Below, one piece after another: positions 43,958-52,662 of a stretch of 64,000 nt of DNA. The DNA comes from Candidatus Hadersleviella danica (GTDB lineage: Bacteria > Chloroflexota > Anaerolineae > Promineifilales > Promineifilaceae). The stretch lies in assembly GCA_016711405.1 (NCBI GenBank), contig JADJSZ010000036.1:9103-73102 (forward strand), in the 5' to 3' direction. The position numbers were made by a program, and so were the translations under genes. Under the pieces are notes generated by a model. It made no database searches and was not told where the DNA came from. It saw nothing but the letters and a program-made list of their open reading frames with translations. How positions within the stretch are numbered: position 1 is the stretch's first letter; the number at the start of each line of letters is the position of its first letter.

Positions 43958-44830
43958 ATGACCCTCAAAATTTTAGTAACAGGCGCGACAGGCAACGTCG
44001 GCCGCGCCGTGGTGGATTGCTTGGTAGAGATGGGCGCTCCTGTGCGAGCGGCCGTGCGCCCCAGCGAACTAGCGCATACGCCGAATCTGCCCGCTGGCGT
44101 TGAAATCACCCCCTTCGATTTGGGCGACCCAACCACCTTTGTGCCTGCCCTCGCAGGGGTGGATCGCCTCTTTTTGATGCGGCCACCTGCCATCACCGAT
44201 ATCGAACACACCATCAAGCCATTTGTGGAAACGGCCGCCCGCATGGGCGTGCGCCATATCACCTTTCTCTCCCTCATTGGGGCGGAAAGCAACCGCTTGG
44301 TTCCCCACCGCGCCGTCGAAGATTTGCTGATAGCGGGTGACGTGCCCTATACACTCTTGCGCGCTGGCTTTTTTATGCAAAATCTGGACACCACCCACCG
44401 CGCCGAAATTCGGGATGAAAACGAGATTTTCATTCCCGCTGGGCACGGCCGCACGGCGTTTATTGATGTGCGCGACATTGCGGCCGTGGCGGCCAAAACG
44501 CTGACCGAGCCGGGGCACGACAATGTGGCCTACCCGCTCACAGGAGAAGAGTCACTCACCTATGACGAGGTGGCCGACGTTTTAACGGCCTCCTTGGGAA
44601 GACCAATCACCTATACCCACCCCAACGCCCTCCGTTTTGCGTGGCGGCATTGGCGCAAAGGTCAACCCCTGAGCTATGTCGGCGTGATGACGATGATTTA
44701 TCTGACCACTCGCTGGGGCATGGCCGCCAAAATGACGGCCGATGTGCGCCGCTTGCTGGGGCGCGCCCCGCGCACATTGCGGGAATATGTGGCCGATTAT
44801 GCGGCCGTGTGGCAAAAGACAACCGCTTAG
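43958..44830 (+). CDS. NmrA-like NAD(P)-binding protein
   Basis: The 290-residue Rossmann protein begins ILVTGATGNVGRAVVDCL, the glycine-rich NAD(P) loop, and has the NmrA/HSCARG-type segments HITFLSLIGAESNRLVPHRA and LLRAGFFMQNL. Such proteins act as quinone oxidoreductases or redox sensors. Its operator and position behind tetR suggest repression by that regulator. The next gene, of the same superfamily, starts after 34 nt. Confidence 0.85.
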   Translation: MTLKILVTGATGNVGRAVVDCLVEMGAPVRAAVRPSELAHTPNLPAGVEITPFDLGDPTTFVPALAGVDRLFLMRPPAITDIEHTIKPFVETAARMGVRHITFLSLIGAESNRLVPHRAVEDLLIAGDVPYTLLRAGFFMQNLDTTHRAEIRDENEIFIPAGHGRTAFIDVRDIAAVAAKTLTEPGHDNVAYPLTGEESLTYDEVADVLTASLGRPITYTHPNALRFAWRHWRKGQPLSYVGVMTMIYLTTRWGMAAKMTADVRRLLGRAPRTLREYVADYAAVWQKTTA

Positions 44831-44864
44831 ACCGACGACAAACGACGACAGGAGAACAAATAAC

Positions 44865-45494
44865 ATGAAAGTAACCATTTTAGGCGCAACGGGACGCACG
44901 GGACAACAACTCATCACACAGGCGTTAGCGGCAGGGCATGAGGTCGTGGCCTATGCCCGCAACCCCGACAAAATAACACAAACCCATCCCCGCTTGCAGG
45001 TGGTGGGGGGTGGTTTAGAAGATGATGGGGCTTTGCGGCACGCTTTTCAGGGCACAGATGCCGTGTTGAGTGGGCTTGGCCCTGTGGGCAACAACCCCGA
45101 TTATGTGTTGGGGCGCAGTACCCCACACATTATCCGGACGATGCAGGCCGAGGGGGTATCGCGGTTGGTGTTGGCAACGGGGGCAGGGGTGCGATGGCCG
45201 GGAGACACGCCGGGACTATTTGACCAACTGATGGGGTTCTTACTCAAGACGCTGGCCAAGCATGTTTTGGAGGATAGCCGGCGCATGGTCACGGCCGTGG
45301 TGAACAGCGATTTGGCGTGGACGATTGTGCGCGTGCCTGTACTCAACGACAATCCCGCCACGGGCACTGTACGCGTGGGCATGGTAGGGCAAGGCACGGG
45401 GAGCAAGCTATCACGGGCTGATATGGCCGCGTTTATGCTGGCCCAATTACAGAGTAAGCAATATGTGCGACAAGCACCGACCATCAGCAATTAG
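44865..45494 (+). CDS. NAD(P)H-binding SDR-like protein
   Basis: The 209-residue protein starts MKVTILGATGRTGQQLITQA, a NAD(P) Rossmann loop of the NAD(P)-binding-10 type, with VLATGAGVRWPGDTPG in the middle. The catalytic substrate is unknown. An AGGAGA ribosome site precedes the ATG. Probably in the TetR-regulated operon. Confidence 0.88.
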   Translation: MKVTILGATGRTGQQLITQALAAGHEVVAYARNPDKITQTHPRLQVVGGGLEDDGALRHAFQGTDAVLSGLGPVGNNPDYVLGRSTPHIIRTMQAEGVSRLVLATGAGVRWPGDTPGLFDQLMGFLLKTLAKHVLEDSRRMVTAVVNSDLAWTIVRVPVLNDNPATGTVRVGMVGQGTGSKLSRADMAAFMLAQLQSKQYVRQAPTISN

Positions 45495-45512
45495 TGGAAG
45501 GACTAAGGTGGC

Positions 45513-45546
45513 AAAAAAAAAGCGCCAAGAGAATCTCTTGGCGCTT
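45513..45546. terminator. Bidirectional terminator
   Basis: AGCGCCAAGAG and CTCTTGGCGCT form an 11-bp stem with A and T runs on either side. It lies between the convergent NAD(P)-binding and infA genes. Confidence 0.9.
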
Positions 45547-45572
45547 TGGGGTTACTTGTAGGGCAAGTTGAG

Positions 45573-45827
45573 CTAAATATCGTCGCGGACTGGGCCGCCC
45601 GTGGCTTTTTTATAGCGATAGTTGATACGGCCGCGTGTCAAATCATACGGAGTCATCTCCACCCGCACCCGGTCGCCCAGCAAAATGCGGATGTAATAAC
45701 GGCGCATCTTACCGGAAAGATAGGCCAGAACTTCGTGGTCATTATCCAGCCGCACGCGGAATTGCGTATTCGGCAACGCTTCCACGACTGTCCCTTCTAC
45801 TTCCAGTTTATCCTCTTTTTTCGCCAT
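45573..45827 (-). CDS. infA: Translation initiation factor IF-1
   Basis: The 84-residue OB-fold protein starts [20 protein letters not shown] and has [20 protein letters not shown] and [12 protein letters not shown], all typical of IF-1. It follows rpsA on the same strand with an 11-bp gap, so both may be co-transcribed. Confidence 0.97.
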   Translation of the reverse strand: MAKKEDKLEVEGTVVEALPNTQFRVRLDNDHEVLAYLSGKMRRYYIRILLGDRVRVEMTPYDLTRGRINYRYKKATGGPVRDDI

Positions 45828-45838
45828 AAACGTTTACT

Positions 45839-47353
45839 TTACTCGCTTGCTTCGCTCTTCTCAGCTTCGTCGGAATCGGTAGATTCAGCGACAGCCTCTT
45901 CAGTTGCTACCACTTCTTCAGCTACAGGAGCTTCATCGGTTACAACTGTTTCTTCAACGACAGGAGCTTCTTCGGCTACGGCCGCTTCTTCAGCAACAGG
46001 AGCCTCTTCAACTACAGCCGCTTCTTCAGCGACAGGAGTTTCTTCGACTACGGCCGCTTCTTCAACGACAGGAGCCTCTTCAACTACGGCCGCTTCTTCA
46101 GCAACAGGAGCTTCTTCGACCACGGCCGCTTCTTCAGCAACAGGAGCTTCTTCGACTACGGCCGCTTCTTCAGCGACAGGAGCTTCTTCGACTACGGCCG
46201 CTTCTTCAGCGACCACAGGTTCCTGTTGCATCATCCAATCAATCTGCTCTTGCTGAGTTACGGCCCGCAAGCTAAGACCAATGCGTTGTCGCTCAGGGTC
46301 TACACTAATCACACGCAAGAGGTGGACTTCCCCTTCGCGCAAAACTTCGCTGGGGTCGCTCACTTCGGTGCGAGCCAATTTGGAGGCGTGGAGCAACCCT
46401 TCAATGCCGGGTTCTAATTCCACAAACGCCCCATAATTCACCAAACGGGTGACGCGCCCTTCGACGAGTTGCCCGACTTGGTAGCTTCGTTCCACTTGCG
46501 ACCATGGGTCTGGCAAGAGCTTCTTGCGGCTAAGGCTGACACGTTGGTCGCCTTCATCCACTTTCAGCACATAAACTTCGACTTCTTCGCCCATCCGCAA
46601 CACTTCATTGGGATGGTCAATGCGGTACCACGCCAATTCGGAGACGTGAATTAACCCTTCGATGCCATCGCCAATATCAATGAAGGCGCCAAAGTCGCGC
46701 AAACTGCTGACACGCCCTTTGAGAATTGAGCCAGTGGCCAGTTCCTTGAAGCGGTCGCCACGGCGAACTTGATCCCATTCCCGCTGAGCATCACGGTTGG
46801 ACATGACCAACCGACGGCGACGACGGTCTACCTCGATGATTTTGAGGGGGAGCTGTTGCCCGCGCAACTTGGAAAGAATCCGTTGCTTGTCGCGGTCTTT
46901 CATGCCGGGACGGAAATCAGCTAATTGGGAGAGGGGGATAAAGCCACGGAGACGGCCGTAATCCACCAAGGCCCCGCCACGGTTATAGCCGACAACTTCG
47001 GCCTCCACGACTGTACCTGATTCCATTAGCTGTTCCGCCACCACCCAGTCTTCGTTCAGGAAAGCGCGGTGAATGGACACCTGTAAGCTATCCTGTTCGC
47101 TGGTGCTGACAATATAGACAGGGATTTCCTGATCCACTGCCAAAGCGGCTTGTTCCGCCTCTGTCAGTTTGGCTACGTCAACTTGTGGCACAAAGCCATC
47201 ACGCTTTAGCCCCAAATCTATAATGATGCCTTCTGGAGAGATGTCCACAATTGTGCCTTTGCGGATGTCGCCCGCTTCTGGCACATTGTAGTCATGCTGT
47301 TCCAGATAGCTTTCCAAAGCTTCCGAGAAATCTACCTCGTCATTGTTCGCCAT
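45839..47353 (-). CDS. rpsA: 30S ribosomal protein S1 with a repetitive acidic tail
   Basis: S1 binds mRNA to the 30S subunit. The 504-residue protein has four S1 domains, for example GTIVDISPEGIIIDLGLKRD, VVGYNRGGALVDYGRLRGF, GRVSSLRDFGAFIDIGDGIE and GRVTRLVNYGAFVELEPGIE. The last 115 residues are a low-complexity tail of the 12-residue unit AVVEEAPVAEEA repeated about eight times (DNA at 45900-46215). The start MANNDEV is at 47353. A leader with a terminator-like hairpin and a small ORF precedes it. Confidence 0.95.
   Translation of the reverse strand: MANNDEVDFSEALESYLEQHDYNVPEAGDIRKGTIVDISPEGIIIDLGLKRDGFVPQVDVAKLTEAEQAALAVDQEIPVYIVSTSEQDSLQVSIHRAFLNEDWVVAEQLMESGTVVEAEVVGYNRGGALVDYGRLRGFIPLSQLADFRPGMKDRDKQRILSKLRGQQLPLKIIEVDRRRRRLVMSNRDAQREWDQVRRGDRFKELATGSILKGRVSSLRDFGAFIDIGDGIEGLIHVSELAWYRIDHPNEVLRMGEEVEVYVLKVDEGDQRVSLSRKKLLPDPWSQVERSYQVGQLVEGRVTRLVNYGAFVELEPGIEGLLHASKLARTEVSDPSEVLREGEVHLLRVISVDPERQRIGLSLRAVTQQEQIDWMMQQEPVVAEEAAVVEEAPVAEEAAVVEEAPVAEEAAVVEEAPVAEEAAVVEEAPVVEEAAVVEETPVAEEAAVVEEAPVAEEAAVAEEAPVVEETVVTDEAPVAEEVVATEEAVAESTDSDEAEKSEASE
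45900..46215. repeat. 36-bp tandem repeats encoding the S1 tail
   Basis: The 36-bp units encode AVVEEAPVAEEA with variants (PVVEEA, TPVAEEA, AVAEEA). Near-identical DNA between units suggests recent expansion or concerted evolution. Confidence 0.9.
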
Positions 47354-47447
47354 GCTGTTGCACTTGTCCAAAAAGAATTTGTGATAAAAAAGCTCGGTGC
47401 ATTTCTAAACATGCAACCGAGCCGTTTACCCGAATGGTTGGGGTCAT
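47340..47447 (-). CDS. Possible 35-residue leader peptide in the rpsA leader
   Basis: The frame starts ATGACCCCAACC on the minus strand, runs through the terminator hairpin and stops at a TGA 13 nt into rpsA, in another frame. An AAGG lies 10 nt before its ATG. The peptide MTPTIRVNGSVACLEMHRAF continues to QHGEQ. Translation of it would put ribosomes over the terminator. Not homologous to anything I know; chance is possible. Confidence 0.35.
   Translation of the reverse strand: MTPTIRVNGSVACLEMHRAFLSQILFGQVQQHGEQ
47386..47422 (-). terminator. Terminator-like hairpin in the rpsA leader
   Basis: On the minus strand GCTCGGTTGCAT and ATGCACCGAGC form an 11-bp stem followed by TTTTTTATC. It lies 33 nt upstream of the rpsA start and downstream of the promoter, so it fits an attenuator better than an upstream gene's terminator. 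Confidence 0.75.
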
Positions 47448-47479
47448 CCTGCGATAGCCTTGTGATTGTTTTTCACATG

Positions 47480-47507
47480 TCTATAGTTACTTAAATCACT
47501 ATGACAA
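47480..47507 (-). promoter_or_regulatory. Sigma-70 promoter of rpsA
   Basis: On the minus strand TTGTCA, 16 bp and TATAGA are separated by consensus-like spacing. The start would fall near 47473, about 120 nt before the rpsA ATG. Confidence 0.7.
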
Positions 47508-47818
47508 TACCCACTTTCTTTGCAATCCAAACGGCGGGGATTTGGTAACGGTTATGTTAATTAAACGTTACTATAGGATTGTAAAGCATATCGCCAATGA
47601 ACCAACGGGGATTATATCCCTCTGGTATATGGTTGTCAATTTTCGCTGGCCGTGCCAAACGGCCGCCGATGCCCCTGCCACCACAAAAGTATACGAACAA
47701 ATTTGACGCGCAGAGCGCAAAGGGCTTGCTGTGACAAACATCGCTTGTATCTTCTGGGCCTCCACCGCCAAAAAACAAGCCCATGACAACTTCTTCACAC
47801 CCGCGCAGAAAATTCAAG

Positions 47819-47847
47819 TTGACACGGCCGCTGGCCATTGCTATAGT
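47819..47847 (+). promoter_or_regulatory. Sigma-70 promoter of tyrS
   Basis: TTGACA and TATAGT are separated by 17 bp, an excellent promoter. The start would be near 47854, giving a leader of about 220 nt before the tyrS GTG. The gap 47508-47818 between the rpsA and tyrS promoters has no gene I can support. Confidence 0.8.
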
Positions 47848-47971
47848 TTGCCGCATGTCCATCTTTGTACAGTTCCTCTCCACCTATTATTATCCCCACT
47901 GGTTCCCCCGCCTATCATTCAGCGGGTTACTGGTGCGTTTCTAAATCCAACCAGTACTCATCCCTGATTCT

Positions 47972-48004
47972 GACTAGGCGCGGCGCAACCCGCGTCTTTT
48001 TTTT
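47972..48004 (+). terminator. Terminator-like hairpin in the tyrS leader
   Basis: GCGCGG and CCGCGT form a short stem followed by eight Ts. Upstream TACTGGT and ACCAGTA (47935-47957) and CCCGC/GCGGG (47914-47933) can also pair. This looks like an attenuator; a T-box for tRNA-Tyr is possible, but no full T-box consensus was recognised. Confidence 0.6.
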
Positions 48005-48018
48005 GCCACTTACCCAGA

Positions 48019-48066
48019 CGAGGGACGAATGACCAATGACGAATGACGAATGACGAATGACAAAAG
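48019..48066. repeat. Word array GACGAATGACGAATGACG
   Basis: GACGAATGACCAATGACGAA followed by TGACGAATGACAAAAGG. It ends just before the tyrS ribosome site AAAGGAG. Confidence 0.7.
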
Positions 48067-48075
48067 GAGTGCATT

Positions 48076-49347
48076 GTGACCCACAACATTTTTGACGAAT
48101 TACAATGGCGCGGTTTGGTATACGACCACACCGACGAAGTGCCCGCCCTGCTCCGCGAGCAGAAGATAACCCTGTACAACGGTTTTGACCCCACGGCCGA
48201 TTCGCTCCATGTCGGCCACCTTGTGCCGATGTTGGCCTTGGCACGCTTCCAACGCTTTGGGCACACCCCCATTGCCGTGGCGGGCGGCGGCACGGGCATG
48301 ATTGGCGACCCCAGCGGCCGTAGCGACGAGCGCAACCTGCTCAGCCAAGCGCAAATTGATTACAACGTCGAGCGCATTAAGGGGCAGTTGGGGCAGTTTT
48401 TGGATTTTGGCACGGCCGCCAACCCCGCCCAACTGGTCAATAACGCCGATTGGCTAGGACCGCTCCGCATGATGGACTTTTTGCGCGACGTGGGCAAACA
48501 GTTCAGCATCAATGTCATGCTGACCAAAGATTCGGTGAAGTCGCGGCTGGAAGGGGGTATCTCTTACACCGAATTTAGCTACATGCTCCTCCAATCTTAC
48601 GATTTCTTGCACCTCTACCGCGCCCAAAATTGCGTTTTGCAAACAGGTGGCAGTGACCAATGGGGCAATATCACCGCTGGTTCTGACCTGATTCGGCGGG
48701 AGGGGGGCAAGGCGCATGGGCTGGTCTACCCGCTCATTACCAAAGCGGATGGGACGAAGTTTGGCAAAACGGCCGCTGGCGCCGTGTGGCTGGCGGCCGA
48801 CCGTACCTCGCCCTACAAGTTCTACCAATTTTGGGTGAACACCGACGACCGCGATGTGGTGAGCTACCTGAAGATTTTTACGTGGCTGACGCGGGAAGAG
48901 ATTGAGGAATTGGCCGACCAACACGGCCGTGCCCCGCACGAGCGGGCGGCCCACATGCGCTTGGCGCGGGAAATGACGCGCCTGTTGCACGGCGAAACGG
49001 CTTTGGCCAAAGCGGAGCAGGCGACCCAAGTGCTGTTTGGGGGTTCGTTGGAGGGGTTGGGCGCGGCCGAAATCGGCGAGATTTTTGCCGAAGTTCCCTC
49101 GAGTACCATCGGCCGTGAGGCGTTGGCGGATGGCCTGAACGCCGTGGATTTATTCGCCCAGAGCGACCTCTTCCAGAGCAAGGGTGAGGCGCGGCGGGCG
49201 ATTCAGGGCGGCGGGGTTTACCTGAACAACGAACGGGTGGTGGAGGGGCAGATGGTGACGGCCGCGCAAGCCATCGAAGGGCAATTCCTCCTCTTGCGCC
49301 AAGGGCGGAAGAAGTACCATTTGGTGCGGGTGGGGGAAGGGGAGTGA
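48076..49347 (+). CDS. tyrS: Tyrosyl-tRNA synthetase
   Basis: It charges tRNA-Tyr. The 423-residue class I enzyme has the HIGH variant [10 protein letters not shown] (about residue 45), [23 protein letters not shown], and the KMSKS variant KFGKT (about residue 228), followed by the C-terminal S4-like domain ([17 protein letters not shown]). The GTG at 48076 with AAAGGAG upstream is chosen. It has its own promoter and attenuator-like leader. Confidence 0.96.
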   Translation: MTHNIFDELQWRGLVYDHTDEVPALLREQKITLYNGFDPTADSLHVGHLVPMLALARFQRFGHTPIAVAGGGTGMIGDPSGRSDERNLLSQAQIDYNVERIKGQLGQFLDFGTAANPAQLVNNADWLGPLRMMDFLRDVGKQFSINVMLTKDSVKSRLEGGISYTEFSYMLLQSYDFLHLYRAQNCVLQTGGSDQWGNITAGSDLIRREGGKAHGLVYPLITKADGTKFGKTAAGAVWLAADRTSPYKFYQFWVNTDDRDVVSYLKIFTWLTREEIEELADQHGRAPHERAAHMRLAREMTRLLHGETALAKAEQATQVLFGGSLEGLGAAEIGEIFAEVPSSTIGREALADGLNAVDLFAQSDLFQSKGEARRAIQGGGVYLNNERVVEGQMVTAAQAIEGQFLLLRQGRKKYHLVRVGEGE

Positions 49348-49424
49348 GAAGTGAAAAGTAAGAAGTGAAAAGTGGGGCGCTTGTGACCCCACTTTTCACT
49401 TTTCACCTCTCACTTTTTACTTCT
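49346..49424. repeat. Inverted word array AGTGAGAAGTGAAAAGT between convergent genes
   Basis: GAGAAGTGAAAAGTAAGAAG and AAAAGTGGGGC face CCCCACTTTTCACTTTTCAC and CTTTTTACTTC. It can fold with a GCTTGT loop and probably terminates tyrS and the carboxypeptidase gene. Confidence 0.85.
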
Positions 49425-52400
49425 GCACCAACGGCAAGTGGATGACATACCCCACCGTGGGCACGGGGCGCACGGTGAGGGGGTGGCTGGTGGTGTGGCT
49501 AACCGAGCCATTGTGGGCGGTGAGGGTGACGGTGAATACGCCTGTGGTGGTGTAGGTGTGGGTGGGGCTGGGAAGCGTGCTGAGGGGTGAGCCATCCCCA
49601 AAATCCCATGTGTAGGTGAGAGCATTGGTGGAGGTGTTGGTGAAGACGGCCGTCTCCCCCAACCACAGCGGCGTGGTGAGCGTAAACGCGGCCGTGGGGG
49701 TGAGTACCCCGACGGGAACCACCTCAACGGGGTGGGTGACGGTATCCGTTAGCACGCCGTTGCCCGCCATAAGGGTGACGCTGAACGTACCCGTGGCGGT
49801 GTAGGTGTGGCTGGGGTGCATCGCCGAGCTGGTTGCGCCATCGCCAAAATCCCAGATATAGCTGTCGGCATCGGCCGAGAGATTGGTGAAATTGGTGGCC
49901 GTGCCCAAGGTGGTGGGGCTGGTGCTGGTGAAAGCGGCCGTGGGGGTGATGACCACAACGGGTTCAATCACCACCGCCTGAGCGATGGTATCGGTCAGCA
50001 CGCCATCGCTGGCCATGAGGGTGACGCTGAACGTGCCCGTGGCGGTGTAGGTGTGGCTGGCGTTGACAGCGTGGCTAACGGCCGAGCCATCCCCAAAATC
50101 CCATGTGTAGGCGTTGGCATCGGTGGAGGTGTTGGTAAACTGGGTCGTTTCGCCCAAGGTGTCGGGGGTGGTGCTGGAGAAAGCGGCCGTGGGGGAGGTG
50201 GGCACAACGGTGCAAACTCCTGTGCCAATCAGTTGAATATCATCCACATACCAGCCATCGGCCACTGTGTTGGTATCTGTGGTGAAGCGGAAGCGCACGC
50301 GGGCGTTGGCTTGGTTGTTCAATTGGGGCGCGGCCAGCGTTACCTCTTCCCAAACTGTGTTTGCTCCATCATATTGGGCCAGTTGCGTCCATGTTGTGCC
50401 GTTGGTGGAAACTTCGACGCGACAGAAATCCCAGCCAGCTTCGGTGTCACAGCGGTGCCAGAAGTTGAGTTGCACATCGCCCACGCCTGTTAAATTGATG
50501 ATGGGCGAAGTGAGGGAGATATTGCGATTGTTGCCATAGTTGCCAGCGGGGCTGTCTGTCCAGCTATGGGTGGGGCTGTGGCTTTGGGCAGTGGTGATGG
50601 CCCACGGGCTTTGGGTTGTCCAGCCGTTGGTGCCACTTTCAACATCATCTTCCCAAACGGCACAGGTGGGGGTGAGGGCGAAATCTTGTTGGAGAACTTG
50701 GCCTGCCAACAAGTTGAGGTTGACGGTTTGGGGGGCGTACCCCTCGGCCGACGCTGTGAATTGATACGCTCCGGGAGCCGTGCCCGTCTGATATTGCCCC
50801 GTGCCGTTGGTGGTAGCCTGAATGCCGTCGGCGGTGGTCACTTCGGCCGCGTCTATGGGCAAACTCGTCTCGGCATTGGTGATGGTTCCCTCTAGCCCTG
50901 CGATTTGGGCGGGGGGCAAAATGTCGAGGAAGACGGCCGAAACCACGCCCCAACTGCCATTCGCATCTCGGCCGCGCACAAAGAGGGTGTGGCGGCCGTT
51001 GGCCAACCCTGTCGTGTCCAGCACGGCTGTTACCGTTTCGCGGGGGTTGTCAAACGAGCCATCGGCGGCCGTAAGGGGGATGGCCACCGCCCCCGCTTCC
51101 CAGTAAGGCGTGTCCAGATACGCTTCGGCTTGGGCAATGTTTTGGGTGGGTTCGATGCCGTTGCTGTTTTGGTAACGGGTGTCATCGGCCGTGGCGAAGA
51201 GGGTTACTTGGGTGCCGCTGGTGACGGCCGTGGCCGATAGCCCCAAATCCAACACCTCTGGCCCAGCGGGAAGCTGGTAGGGGAGCCGCGCCGCTTTGGC
51301 CATGTAGAGCAACGCTTCCATGTTGTCGGGCAAAACGGTGTTCTCAAAATCGGTACACGCTTGGAAGAAGGCGGTTCCCAATTCAAACGTGAAGGCGGGC
51401 ACGCCCAATTCCCCGTAGGCAAAGTCGTCGGTCGTGCCTGAGGTGGGGTAGAGGTCTACAGCTTGTTGGGGGGTATAGCGGTTGAAGTAGGCCATTTTGC
51501 GGCCGAATGTTTGAAAGGCGGTGTCGTTGCCTGTGATCTCATCAAACCCCCACGGCCACAGCACCAGTTGGCTGTAGCTATGCACATCCATGAATACCCC
51601 TGTGGTGGTAATGGGGGCAGGGGTACTTAAATCGTCGGGGCGCACATCGTCGAAGATGGTGAGGTTGTACGCTTCAATGGCTTGCACTTCGGGTTCGGAA
51701 GCGGCCGAGGCACCGCGATAGGTGTCGTCGCATTGGACAGTGCTGGCACCGGGGCCACCCCACTCAAACGAAAAGTTGCGGTTCAGGTCGGCCCCGCGTG
51801 AGCCGGTGTTGGCGCAATAGTTGTTGTTGATGTTTTTGCGCCAGCTCAGGCCCGTTTCGGCTTGTTTACGGCCGTCGGGGTTGGCTTGGAGCAACAAGTG
51901 GAACTCGTGGTGGTCAAGGAGCCATGTCGCATCCGCATTGGTTCCGTAATTGTCGAGCAGATACTCGGCAAAGCGGGTGTTGAGTTCGGCCGTGGTGTAT
52001 TCGCGGGCATGAACGGCCGACATGATAAACACCGTCGGCTTGGGGCCGGGGATGGCACTGTTGGTCAGCTTGAGGACGACCAAATCATAGCCTGTGGCGT
52101 TATTTTGGGTTTTTTGCCAGCTATTGCCAATGTCTACGGTGCTGGCCAAGGTGGGGTATTCGGCCACCAAACTGGTGGCGGTGGCCAAGGTTTCTTCGAC
52201 AGTGCGGTAGCAAGGGTAGCCGGGGATGGTGTTGGGGGCTTGGCCGACTAGCGGTTTGGCGGGGTTACTGTATTGGGCGCTGAGTTGTTCATCCCGCTCC
52301 AACACATAGCCGAGGTTGGTGAGGAGGAGTTCTTCTTCGGCCGTGACATCTAAGACCATGTACCCGTCTTTGTAGTTCACCTCCCACGGTGCTTTCCATG

Positions 52401-52557
52401 AGGAGACATACTCGACCATGCCACGGTCGCTAAAGTAGGCGCGGACAACAACCACTTCGTTGACGGCACCACCAAAGGTAGCGGCCGTGACACGGGGCAG
52501 GCTCAGGGACAAGAACAAGGGGAGCAGGAAGGCAAGGACGAAGGACAAGCGTTTCAT
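49417..52557 (-). CDS. Secreted M14 zinc carboxypeptidase with three PKD domains
   Basis: The 1046-residue protein starts with a signal peptide (MKRLSFVLAFLLPLFLSLSL). The M14 domain (about residues 110-430) has MSAVHAREYTTAELN with the zinc ligands, LNRNFSFEWGG and VHSYSQLVLWPWG; the catalytic Glu is expected in FTFELGTAF. A carboxypeptidase-regulatory-like domain (AQIAGLEGTITNAETSLPID) and a beta-sandwich domain (ESGTNGWTTQSPWAIT) follow. Three PKD repeats end the chain (YTWDFGDGS..., YIWDFGDGAT, YTWDFGDGSPL). It probably digests extracellular protein; PKD domains bind polymer or cell surface. Confidence 0.9.
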   Translation of the reverse strand: MKRLSFVLAFLLPLFLSLSLPRVTAATFGGAVNEVVVVRAYFSDRGMVEYVSSWKAPWEVNYKDGYMVLDVTAEEELLLTNLGYVLERDEQLSAQYSNPAKPLVGQAPNTIPGYPCYRTVEETLATATSLVAEYPTLASTVDIGNSWQKTQNNATGYDLVVLKLTNSAIPGPKPTVFIMSAVHAREYTTAELNTRFAEYLLDNYGTNADATWLLDHHEFHLLLQANPDGRKQAETGLSWRKNINNNYCANTGSRGADLNRNFSFEWGGPGASTVQCDDTYRGASAASEPEVQAIEAYNLTIFDDVRPDDLSTPAPITTTGVFMDVHSYSQLVLWPWGFDEITGNDTAFQTFGRKMAYFNRYTPQQAVDLYPTSGTTDDFAYGELGVPAFTFELGTAFFQACTDFENTVLPDNMEALLYMAKAARLPYQLPAGPEVLDLGLSATAVTSGTQVTLFATADDTRYQNSNGIEPTQNIAQAEAYLDTPYWEAGAVAIPLTAADGSFDNPRETVTAVLDTTGLANGRHTLFVRGRDANGSWGVVSAVFLDILPPAQIAGLEGTITNAETSLPIDAAEVTTADGIQATTNGTGQYQTGTAPGAYQFTASAEGYAPQTVNLNLLAGQVLQQDFALTPTCAVWEDDVESGTNGWTTQSPWAITTAQSHSPTHSWTDSPAGNYGNNRNISLTSPIINLTGVGDVQLNFWHRCDTEAGWDFCRVEVSTNGTTWTQLAQYDGANTVWEEVTLAAPQLNNQANARVRFRFTTDTNTVADGWYVDDIQLIGTGVCTVVPTSPTAAFSSTTPDTLGETTQFTNTSTDANAYTWDFGDGSAVSHAVNASHTYTATGTFSVTLMASDGVLTDTIAQAVVIEPVVVITPTAAFTSTSPTTLGTATNFTNLSADADSYIWDFGDGATSSAMHPSHTYTATGTFSVTLMAGNGVLTDTVTHPVEVVPVGVLTPTAAFTLTTPLWLGETAVFTNTSTNALTYTWDFGDGSPLSTLPSPTHTYTTTGVFTVTLTAHNGSVSHTTSHPLTVRPVPTVGYVIHLPLVQK

Positions 52558-52559
52558 AG

Positions 52560-52662
52560 GGGGAATGGGGGATTGGGGAATGCGGAATGCGGATTGCGGA
52601 TTGACTGAGCGACTGAAAGACTGACCGACTTTCTACTCAGCGCTTAGCACCCAGCACTCTTA
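52560..52662. repeat. Word array with homology to 279-345
   Basis: GGATTGGGGAATGCGGAATG words are followed by GACTGAGCGACTGAAAGACT and CTCAGCGCTTAGCACCCAGC. The latter two, reversed, match the array at 279-345. Confidence 0.75.

Noticed and set aside
45900..46215. Possible CRISPR array
   Set aside because: The repeats are contiguous 36-bp coding units without spacers.
45546..46256. Long Ser/Ala/Thr-rich frame opposite the S1 tail
   Set aside because: It is the complement of the S1 36-bp repeats, so it arises from repeat periodicity.
47557..47883. 108-codon open frame on the minus strand between rpsA and tyrS
   Set aside because: It overlaps the strong plus-strand tyrS promoter, has no ribosome site and no recognisable domain.
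49807..50493. 228-codon Gly-rich frame opposite the PKD region
   Set aside because: Antisense of the PKD repeats; low-complexity composition explains it.
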